Assembly (NCBI GenBank): GCA_016789485.1
Contig: JAEURE010000131.1
Coordinates: 1-7,382, forward strand
Source of the DNA: Anaerolineales bacterium
GTDB lineage: Bacteria > Chloroflexota > Anaerolineae > Anaerolineales > Villigracilaceae
Direction: 5' to 3'
Length of the DNA: 7,382 bases
A program made the position numbers and the translations under genes. Of this stretch, positions 1 to 4,984 are shown piece after piece; position 1 is the stretch's first letter; each line of letters begins with the position of its first letter. The notes beneath the pieces were generated by a model, which saw nothing but the letters and a program-made list of their open reading frames with translations, made no database searches and was not told the origin of the DNA.

Positions 1-315
1 GGACGTATTTTATTGCAGGGGACGTTGGATGAATTGAAGAGCCAGGTGCTTGGTGCGCCTGAATACGAAGTCAAATTCAGTGAAGCATGGGATTCGGCAG
101 GTTTTGAAATGCCGAACGGAGTGGACCTGCTTTCGCAAACACCGACCAGCCTGAAGGTCCGTGTGAAGCGCCCCGAGGAATCAAATCCGCAGATACTGAA
201 TATGTTGTCTTCCAAATCCGCATCCGTCATGGCATTTCAGGAAGAGGCGCGTACATTGGAACAGGTCTATCTAAAAGTGATGACGGAAGCAAGAGGGCAG
301 GAACATGTTCAGTAA
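1..315 (+). CDS. ABC transporter ATP-binding protein, C-terminal fragment (5' end outside window)
   Basis: The reading frame is open from base 1 and begins GRILLQGTLDEL. This matches the stretch just after the H-loop in ABC-2 type ATPases (consensus like G-R-hydrophobic-x-x-x-G-T-x-x-E-L). The remaining roughly 90 residues resemble the C-terminal accessory domain of these ATPases and end with a pattern like 'LEQVYLKVM', the usual LEdvFl-type tail. Walker A, Q-loop, signature and Walker B lie upstream of the window and cannot be checked. The stop overlaps the start of the permease gene by 11 bases, which implies translational coupling. The product should be the cytoplasmic motor subunit energising the permease encoded next. 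The substrate cannot be inferred. Confidence 0.85.
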   Translation, partial: GRILLQGTLDELKSQVLGAPEYEVKFSEAWDSAGFEMPNGVDLLSQTPTSLKVRVKRPEESNPQILNMLSSKSASVMAFQEEARTLEQVYLKVMTEARGQEHVQ

Positions 316-1738
316 ATTGAAACTCGTTTGGCTTGTGGCTGGGCGCGAACTGCGTGACCAGTTCCGTGATTGGCGTGTGCTTGCGCCCATGTTGATCCTG
401 ACTTTGTGCTTTCCTTTCTTAATGAATGAATTCGCAAAGCAGACTGTTGATTTTTTGAATCAATACAATGCGAACTTGATCCTTGAACGGCTTGTGCCGT
501 TTTCGATCATGATTATCGGGTTCTTCCCGATCACGGTTTCGTTGATCGTGGCGCTGGAATCTTTTGTGGGGGAGAAAGAGCGCGGCACCATCGAACCGAT
601 GTTGAGTGCGCCGTTGGATGACTGGCAATTGTATTTCGGGAAATTACTGGTCGGCGTGGCGACACCGTTGATTGCGAGCTATGTATCCATTGGATTGTAT
701 CTTTTTATGGCTTCTCGTCAGAACCTTACGATGCCGCCTGCGCCGGTGATGGCTCAATTATTTTTCCTCACAACGGCTCACGCGTTTTTGATGGTGAGTG
801 CTGCGATAGTGATTTCGGTTCAATCCACTTCGGTGAAAGCTGCCAATCTGCTGGCTTCATTTATTGTGATTCCGGTTGCCATATTGATGCAGGGTGAGGC
901 GGTGATGTTGTTCTGGGGAAACGAACAGGTGCTTTGGTTGGCTGTTGCAGGTGTGATGATCATTGCGCTGTTGTTGATCCGTGTTGGTCTTGCTCATTTT
1001 CAGCGAGAATATTTATTGGGGCGAGAGATCGACGTTATTAATCTGCGCTGGATGTGGAAAACATTCTGGTTGAATTTTCGCGGCGGGGCCAACACTGTTG
1101 GCGGCTGGTATCGGAATGTGTTGGGCTCGGCATTTCGACGCATCCTGCCTGCCATGTTTTTTATGGTGGTCATTGCAGGAGTCAGCATTTGGATGGGATA
1201 TGACTGGATCAATCAGAATGTGGCAGAGGCCATTGCTAAAGCCTCACCCGGCGACTTGGAAAAAGTGAAGGAGCGAGTGGGCGACCTTCCAGACCTTGCA
1301 GAAATACGTAATAGTATCAGCGCCCCATTCCTGTTCTTGAACAATACCCGCGCTGTCGCCATTATTTTCCTGGCGGGGCTGGTGTCTTTCAGCGTGCTGG
1401 GGATTCTGCTTTATATGGTGAATATCGGCTTGATCGGCGGGATATTCGCATTGCTGCAATTGCTGGGTATTCAGCCTTGGCCAATTTTCCTTACCGGTGT
1501 GGCGCCGCATGGGATTTTTGAAATTCCTGCGTTGATGATTGGCAGCGCAGTGGTGTTGTATATTGGAGCGTCCCTCGTCACTCCACAGACGGGAAAATCC
1601 ATGGGCGAGGTCCTTCTTGAACTGATGGCGGACTGGGCAAAAATATTTATCGGCCTGGTGGTGCCGCTCTTGGCAATTGCGGCATTGATCGAGGCTTACA
1701 TTACGCCGGGGTTGTTATTGAATGTTATAAGTCTTTGA
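305..1738 (+). CDS. ABC-2 type permease with C-terminal SpoIIM-like (DUF95) membrane domain
   Basis: This 477-residue integral membrane protein starts at an ATG overlapping the ATPase stop, with a purine-rich AGAGGGCAGGA just upstream. Residues 1-230 look like an ABC-2 permease with about six hydrophobic helices (near 26-40, 66-87, 113-135, 150-171, 180-197, 208-228). The family hallmark E-K-E-R-G-T-I-E-P-M-L-S-A-P-L appears at 90-104. After a polar linker, residues about 275-470 resemble the SpoIIM/DUF95 family: a helix at 280-298, a soluble stretch, then FLFLNNTRA (342-350), a glycine-rich helix pair with an N-x-G motif (373-375), and the diagnostic APHGIFEIPAL (400-410). SpoIIM in Bacillus belongs to the peptidoglycan-remodelling engulfment complex. 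Homologues in non-sporulating bacteria are of unknown role, so a sporulation function should not be assumed. A transporter role with the upstream ATPase is likely, perhaps in envelope export. The domain fusion is read from motifs without a profile search. Confidence 0.85.
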   Translation: MFSKLKLVWLVAGRELRDQFRDWRVLAPMLILTLCFPFLMNEFAKQTVDFLNQYNANLILERLVPFSIMIIGFFPITVSLIVALESFVGEKERGTIEPMLSAPLDDWQLYFGKLLVGVATPLIASYVSIGLYLFMASRQNLTMPPAPVMAQLFFLTTAHAFLMVSAAIVISVQSTSVKAANLLASFIVIPVAILMQGEAVMLFWGNEQVLWLAVAGVMIIALLLIRVGLAHFQREYLLGREIDVINLRWMWKTFWLNFRGGANTVGGWYRNVLGSAFRRILPAMFFMVVIAGVSIWMGYDWINQNVAEAIAKASPGDLEKVKERVGDLPDLAEIRNSISAPFLFLNNTRAVAIIFLAGLVSFSVLGILLYMVNIGLIGGIFALLQLLGIQPWPIFLTGVAPHGIFEIPALMIGSAVVLYIGASLVTPQTGKSMGEVLLELMADWAKIFIGLVVPLLAIAALIEAYITPGLLLNVISL

Positions 1739-1743
1739 GGTTT

Positions 1744-1778
1744 AATCCTGCGGACGATACACCGTCCGCAGGATTTTT
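1744..1778 (+). terminator. Rho-independent terminator of the ABC transporter operon
   Basis: A perfect 13-bp inverted repeat (1744-1756 with 1763-1775) encloses the 6-base loop ATACAC and runs into TTTTT. It begins 5 bases after the permease stop codon. The stem core CCTGCGGACG/CGTCCGCAGG is GC-rich, so this is a textbook intrinsic terminator. It also separates the operon from the downstream MBL-fold gene. Confidence 0.93.
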
Positions 1779-1793
1779 ATCATCCAACCGAGA

Positions 1794-1822
1794 TTTTCAA
1801 CAGCGGGAAATTAGGTTAAGAT
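1794..1822 (+). promoter_or_regulatory. Candidate promoter of the MBL-fold gene, possibly giving a leaderless mRNA
   Basis: TTTTCA (1794-1799, 4 of 6 matches to TTGACA) and TAAGAT (1817-1822, 4 of 6 matches to TATAAT) are separated by 17 bases. The gene has its own terminator-isolated position, so a promoter is needed here. The -10 ends 6 bases before the ATG at 1829, placing the expected transcript start at or next to the start codon. The AGG at 1813-1815 is 13 bases from the ATG and is a poor Shine-Dalgarno. Both boxes are imperfect. Confidence 0.4.
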
Positions 1823-1828
1823 ATCCTT

Positions 1829-2590
1829 ATGCCAAAGGTAATCATTCTCGGCGCCTCCAACGCGATCCCTACTTCGGAGAGCGAGAACACACACATGGTC
1901 GTTGTAGGAACTGACCGCATGTTGTTGATCGACTCGGTCAGCAACCCGATTTTGCGTCTGGAACAAGCGGGACTGGATTTCAACGACCTCACGGATATCA
2001 TTGTTACTCACTTTCATCCAGATCACGCCTCAGGCATCCCGCTTCTGTTAATGGATATGTGGCTGATGGGCAGGCAAAAGCCTCTCAATATTTACGGCTT
2101 GCATTACACGCTGGATCGTGTGGAAGGGCTGATGGGTTTTTACAACTGGTCGGACTGGCCTGATTTTTTCCCTGTCATCTTTCATCGCATTCCTTTGCGG
2201 GAAATGTCGCAAGTGCTGGAGTGTTCAGATTTTAAGATTCACGCGTCGCCAGTCCACCATATGATTCCAAATATCGGGCTTCGTATTGAATTTCTCCCAA
2301 GCCAGAAGGTCATGGCCTATTCATGTGATACCGAGCCCTGCGCTGAAGTGGTGCGCCTCAGCGAAGGTGCGGATGTATTGATCCACGAAGCTACAGGGGA
2401 GTCGCCCGGGCATTCTTCCGCAAAACAAGCTGGCGAAATAGCAAAAAAGGCTGAAGTGGGAAAACTATTCCTTATTCATTATCCAACGGGTAAATTTGCA
2501 AAAGGTGATCTGGTTGCCGAAGCACAGACGGCTTTCCCCGGTGAAATTACCCTTGCGAAAGATTTTATGACCCTGGATTTCACCAAATAA
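1829..2590 (+). CDS. MBL-fold metal-dependent hydrolase, tRNase Z-like
   Basis: This 253-residue protein has the metallo-beta-lactamase fold with all canonical metal ligands visible. THFHPDH supplies H61, H63, D65 and H66; H143 or H144 lies in PVHHMIPNIG; D167 is in YSCDTEP; H217 is in LFLIHYP. The segment ADVLIHEATGESPGHSSAKQ (182-201), with an HEAT motif and a following GHS, is the pattern of the tRNase Z (ElaC) branch. True tRNase Z is usually about 300 residues and carries a flexible exosite arm with a Gly-Pro motif for tRNA binding. I cannot see that arm, so the substrate may be another phosphodiester or ester. It is probably cytoplasmic because no signal peptide is visible. It stands alone between a terminator upstream and a convergent gene downstream. 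Family assignment is secure; substrate is unknown. Confidence 0.88.
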   Translation: MPKVIILGASNAIPTSESENTHMVVVGTDRMLLIDSVSNPILRLEQAGLDFNDLTDIIVTHFHPDHASGIPLLLMDMWLMGRQKPLNIYGLHYTLDRVEGLMGFYNWSDWPDFFPVIFHRIPLREMSQVLECSDFKIHASPVHHMIPNIGLRIEFLPSQKVMAYSCDTEPCAEVVRLSEGADVLIHEATGESPGHSSAKQAGEIAKKAEVGKLFLIHYPTGKFAKGDLVAEAQTAFPGEITLAKDFMTLDFTK

Positions 2591-2621
2591 ATTTCCCTCT
2601 TGCTTATTGAAGAGGGGAATT
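2590..2621. terminator. Hairpin between convergent genes, probable bidirectional terminator
   Basis: AATTTCCCTCTT (2590-2601) pairs with AAGAGGGGAATT (2610-2621) over 12 bp with one G-U, around an 8-base loop. It starts at the last base of the MBL-fold stop codon and lies 3 bases beyond the HNH gene stop. It is not followed by a strong T run on either strand (ATTTATTT on the minus side), so it is a weaker candidate than the other terminators here. Confidence 0.5.
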
Positions 2622-2624
2622 GGT

Positions 2625-3128
2625 TTACCAGCCTGAAATATAAGGCTCCCATTCGCCGTTTTCAGAAATATGTTTTCCGAAAATATAAGCGGCGCTGGCA
2701 GGCGGCTCAACCGGCAGGTGCATCAGATGCATGTGAGCCTCGTCTACTTTGCGGCCGCCTTTGCGATGGTTACAAGCAGGGCAGGCAGCCACTAGATTCG
2801 TCCAAGTATGCTGTCCGCCCATATGGCGCGGAATCACATGATCCACGGTCAAACTCACATCGCGCCTGCCGCAATACTGACAGGTATAATTGTCGCGGCG
2901 GAATATTTCGCGGCGCGTTAATTTTACGCGTGGCCGCGGACGATGAACCTGGCTTTCCAGCCGAATGACAGAAGGGCGCGGAAGCAGCTGTGATATTGTT
3001 CGGATATGCCCGCGTCCATTTGCGATCATTCCAGCTTTGCCAGCAAGGATCAGACCAATAGCCCGCCGTGTTGAGCATACGTGAATCGGCTCAAAATTAG
3101 CATTGAGTACCAATACGGGTTCCTGCAT
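2625..3128 (-). CDS. HNH endonuclease family protein
   Basis: This is a 167-residue protein on the minus strand. The start chosen is the ATG giving MQEPVLVLNANFEPIHVCST, which is the characteristic N-terminus of a widespread small HNH family; codons upstream in frame show no conserved protein character. The HNH (beta-beta-alpha metal) domain spans about residues 75-125. Its structural zinc cysteines are C83 and C86 (CQYC) and C116 and C119 (CPAC). DH at 96-97 supplies the catalytic histidine, N111 is in the middle, and N120-H121 follow the second CxxC. The fold cleaves DNA or RNA using a divalent metal. This housekeeping-looking subfamily occurs outside introns or restriction loci, and its role is not established to my knowledge. 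No intron, methylase or mobile-element context is visible. Shine-Dalgarno complementarity before the ATG is poor. Confidence 0.87.
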   Translation of the reverse strand: MQEPVLVLNANFEPIHVCSTRRAIGLILAGKAGMIANGRGHIRTISQLLPRPSVIRLESQVHRPRPRVKLTRREIFRRDNYTCQYCGRRDVSLTVDHVIPRHMGGQHTWTNLVAACPACNHRKGGRKVDEAHMHLMHLPVEPPASAAYIFGKHISENGEWEPYISGW

Positions 3129-3150
3129 GGTTGCTCGGCAATTCTGCGTG

Positions 3151-3179
3151 ATTATACATCCACTTAATTGAATTCGTAA
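3151..3179 (-). promoter_or_regulatory. Candidate promoter of the HNH gene
   Basis: Read on the minus strand, a perfect TATAAT (3156 down to 3151) lies 22 bases upstream of the ATG. At 17 bases further upstream is TTACGA (3179 down to 3174), a weak -35. Expected transcription would start near 3144, giving a leader of about 16 bases. The -10 is convincing but the -35 is not. The same AT-rich stretch lies upstream of the divergent epimerase gene, whose own promoter I could not place with confidence. Confidence 0.42.
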
Positions 3180-3215
3180 AAGTACCAATCTGGTAAACGT
3201 TACAGGAGCATTGAA

Positions 3216-4109
3216 ATGAAAGTTATGATCGCGGGCGGCTCGGGCTTTCTCGGGCAGGCGCTTACAAAATCCCTGCTCGCTGATGGGCATCAGGTGTACG
3301 TTCTTACTCGCGGCGCACGCGTAATGAACGGTGTACGGGCAGTGCAATGGGATGCAAAAACAACAAAAGGATGGGGTGCTCTCGTCAACGAAATGGATGT
3401 GGTGATTCACCTTTCTGGAAAGTCGCTTAGTTCCTGGCCGTGGACTGCCTCTGTAAAACAAGCCTTCCACGACTCGCGCATCCTTCCCGGGCTTGTACTT
3501 GCTCAGTCTATCCAGGAGGCGACTCATCGCCCCGTCGTTTTCATCCAAGCCTCGGGCATTAATCATTACGGCTTGAGCGGGGATCTCGCTGACGAATCCA
3601 CCCCGCCCGGAGATGATTTCCTTGCTCAACTGACTGTCAAATGGGAAGATGCAACGAAATCCATTGAAGAGTTGGGCGTACGCAGGGTTGTCATTCGCAA
3701 TGCGCCTGTGCTTGCAAAGGATGGCGGGCTTTTGTCTCTGATGGCGCGTCCCGTTCGATTATTTGTCGGCGGACCATTAGGTTCTGGGAAACATTCCATT
3801 CCGTGGATTCACATCAGTGATTGGGTTGGGGGAGTGCGCCATTTGGTCGCAAGCGAAAATGCTCGAGGTGCGTATAACCTTGTTGCGCCTACTCCCACAT
3901 CCAATGCGGAATTTAACCGTATACTTGCCAATGTGCTCCATCGTCCATACTGGTTCCCGACTCCTGCTTTCTTGCTGAGGACCTTTTTGGGCGAAATGAG
4001 CGTCTTGATTCTGGAAGGCAGGTTTTCCCAGCCCAAACGGCTGATCGAGTCTGGGTACCAGTTTCAGTTTCCAGGTCCGCGTGAAGCGCTGACCGATTTG
4101 TTAGGTTAA
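3216..4109 (+). CDS. TIGR01777 family NAD(P)-binding epimerase (YfcH/SDR39U1-like)
   Basis: This is a 297-residue extended-SDR protein, the usual length for the family. The ATG at 3216 is preceded by AGGAG (3204-3208) at 7-base spacing. The dinucleotide-binding glycine motif GGSGFLG is at 7-13. Family hallmarks follow: VVIHLSGKSLSSWPW (62-76), ASGINHYGLSGD (112-123), the block GGPLGSGKHSIPWIHISD (185-202), and a C-terminal DUF1731-type tail with PTPAFLLRTFLGEM (248-261), LEGRFSQPKRL and a closing ALTDLL. The classical SDR YxxxK catalytic pair is not evident around Y118, as in relatives annotated as 'epimerase', so the reaction is uncertain; a nucleotide-sugar activity is only a family guess. 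Homologues occur across bacteria and eukaryotes. The lipoprotein gene follows 21 bases after the stop, suggesting an operon. Confidence 0.9.
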   Translation: MKVMIAGGSGFLGQALTKSLLADGHQVYVLTRGARVMNGVRAVQWDAKTTKGWGALVNEMDVVIHLSGKSLSSWPWTASVKQAFHDSRILPGLVLAQSIQEATHRPVVFIQASGINHYGLSGDLADESTPPGDDFLAQLTVKWEDATKSIEELGVRRVVIRNAPVLAKDGGLLSLMARPVRLFVGGPLGSGKHSIPWIHISDWVGGVRHLVASENARGAYNLVAPTPTSNAEFNRILANVLHRPYWFPTPAFLLRTFLGEMSVLILEGRFSQPKRLIESGYQFQFPGPREALTDLLG

Positions 4110-4130
4110 TGTCTAAGGAGAAAAAATCAA

Positions 4131-4808
4131 ATGAAGAAATTCATCCTCTTGTTGCTGGTCTTTGTCGCTGCATGTGCACCCACCGGACAGCCGTCCGAGG
4201 TTGTTCTGCCGCAATTCCTTGCAACTGCCACCGCTTATATTGACCCCGCTTCCTACCCGAGTGTTCAAGCTGAATTGGCTGTGCCGAATCAGACAGCCAG
4301 TGGAATCGATGTCCGCATGGAGCGCGCTTCGATGGAAGGAAAAAATGTGAACGCGGATGTTTGTTTTACCCTGCCTGATACATCCGATTGGGGCATCTCG
4401 TTTGCAAGCCTGAATTATGGCGGGATCGTTCTGCAGGAATATGGGACGACGTTGGTGAGTTTGCAGGAACCTTCGGAAGGACAACCAGGCTTGCGCTGCG
4501 ATACGTTGACCTTTGTAGTGCCGCCTGATGCCGACTTGACCAATGCGACCATTGTGATCGATGCCATCGCCACGACTCCGCGTGAAGGTGAATATTGTTC
4601 TGTGTACATGCCCAAGATTCAACAATCCATGTTGGAGCGCGGTATTGGTATTTCGCTGGATTGTGTGGATGTGAACGGCGTGTTGACCATGCAAATTCTT
4701 AGCATCCCGCCTGAGATGACACAGGAGCAGGCTGAGCAAATCGTCTACAGCGACGAGTACTACACAGTCAAAGGTCCGTGGACCTTCTCATTCAATTTGT
4801 CGCAATAA
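4131..4808 (+). CDS. Putative secreted lipoprotein of unknown function
   Basis: This is a 225-residue protein with a lipoprotein signal peptide: MKKF, a hydrophobic core (5-13), and a V-A-A-C lipobox with C15 as the lipidated residue. AAGGAG (4115-4120) precedes the ATG by 10 bases. The mature part is mostly polar and beta-rich in appearance, with four more cysteines (C78, C123, C156, C178) that could form two disulfides outside the membrane. I recognise no enzymatic motif. It probably shares a transcript with the epimerase-like gene, from which only 21 bases separate it. The 3' end of the gene contains the -35 box of the tyrS promoter. The secretion call is good; no function is proposed. Confidence 0.82.
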   Translation: MKKFILLLLVFVAACAPTGQPSEVVLPQFLATATAYIDPASYPSVQAELAVPNQTASGIDVRMERASMEGKNVNADVCFTLPDTSDWGISFASLNYGGIVLQEYGTTLVSLQEPSEGQPGLRCDTLTFVVPPDADLTNATIVIDAIATTPREGEYCSVYMPKIQQSMLERGIGISLDCVDVNGVLTMQILSIPPEMTQEQAEQIVYSDEYYTVKGPWTFSFNLSQ

Positions 4809-4825
4809 AAATCCTGTTGTATAAT
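4797..4825 (+). promoter_or_regulatory. Promoter of the tyrS leader and tyrS
   Basis: TTGTCG (4797-4802, 4 of 6 matches to TTGACA) and a perfect TATAAT (4820-4825) are separated by 17 bases. The expected transcription start is at or beside 4832, the A of the leader ORF's ATG. The -35 lies within the last codons of the upstream lipoprotein gene. Confidence 0.75.
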
Positions 4826-4831
4826 AGCGAT

Positions 4832-4882
4832 ATGTCTGGTAACACTTTCGCCAACAAATATTATTACTACGCTGCCACTTAG
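4832..4882 (+). CDS. Tyrosine-rich leader peptide for tyrS attenuation (16 residues)
   Basis: The ORF reads MSGNTFANKYYYYAAT and stops at TAG (4880-4882). Codons 10-13 are TAT TAT TAC TAC, four consecutive tyrosines that together use both Tyr codons. It lies directly between a good promoter and an intrinsic terminator upstream of the tyrosyl-tRNA synthetase gene. This is the expected position and composition of an attenuator leader peptide, analogous in logic to the Phe-rich leader of E. coli pheST. The amino acid matches the downstream enzyme's substrate, which makes coincidence unlikely. No Shine-Dalgarno precedes it; the ATG falls where transcription should start, so leaderless translation is inferred. 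Ribosome stalling on the Tyr run when charged tRNA-Tyr is scarce would be the sensing step. Confidence 0.85.
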   Translation: MSGNTFANKYYYYAAT

Positions 4883-4899
4883 TTCCTTGCGGTAGTGTG
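4868..4899 (+). promoter_or_regulatory. Candidate 1:2 (pause or protector) hairpin of the tyrS attenuator
   Basis: TACGCTGCC (4868-4876) can pair with GGTAGTGTG (4891-4899) over 9 bp including G-U wobbles, with a 14-base loop containing the leader stop codon. The 5' arm begins at the last Tyr codon, so a ribosome stalled on the Tyr run would cover it and release the 3' arm. This is a prediction by eye with no energy calculated. Confidence 0.45.
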
Positions 4900-4925
4900 C
4901 TATCAACGCGCCCAACTATCGCGGG
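4886..4925 (+). promoter_or_regulatory. Candidate antiterminator of the tyrS attenuator
   Basis: CTTGCGGTAGT (4886-4896) can pair with ACTATCGCGGG (4915-4925) over 11 contiguous base pairs, three of them G-U, around an 18-base loop. It takes up the loop and the first three G residues of the terminator's right arm, so antiterminator and terminator exclude each other. Its 5' arm starts 4 bases after the leader stop codon. A ribosome finishing the leader would cover it, and one stalled at Tyr codons would leave it free. Confidence 0.6.
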
Positions 4926-4934
4926 CGCGTTTTT
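4905..4934 (+). terminator. Intrinsic terminator of the tyrS attenuator
   Basis: AACGCGCCC (4905-4913) pairs perfectly with GGGCGCGTT (4923-4931) around a 9-base loop, and is followed by a T-rich tract (TTTTTGTTTGT, 4930-4940). It lies inside the tyrS 5' leader, 51 bases before the start codon and downstream of a promoter, so it would stop transcription before tyrS. It is also the only terminator-like structure I see after the epimerase/lipoprotein unit and may serve that transcript too. Confidence 0.85.
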
Positions 4935-4984
4935 GTTTGTCAATTTGCGGAACAGGATATTATTGCTCTATCCAGGAGAATGTT

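Noticed and set aside
305..1738. Sporulation locus
   Set aside because: Only a SpoIIM-like domain is present. No other sporulation genes are in the window, and DUF95 proteins are common in non-sporulating bacteria.
2600..2968. 122-codon plus-strand reading frame opposite the HNH gene
   Set aside because: Composition (many Arg, Cys, Gly) is that of a shadow of the HNH gene; no family features and no ribosome binding site.
3129..3629. Longer HNH protein of 334 residues on the minus strand
   Set aside because: The upstream part overlaps the divergent epimerase gene and looks like antisense noise. The conserved family start is the Met at 3128, behind a TATAAT promoter.
4113..4739. 208-codon minus-strand reading frame opposite the lipoprotein gene
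   Set aside because: The translation is rich in His, Arg and Gln with no domain. The plus-strand gene has a signal peptide, lipobox and Shine-Dalgarno.
4832..4984. T-box riboswitch controlling tyrS
   Set aside because: The leader is only about 150 bases and contains no recognisable T-box core (GGGTGGnACCGCG-like) or specifier-stem arrangement. The Tyr-codon ORF explains it better.
4895..4984. N-terminal extension of tyrS starting at ATG 4895
   Set aside because: It would run through the attenuator terminator hairpin and is not TyrRS-like. ATG 4985 has a well-placed AGGAG.
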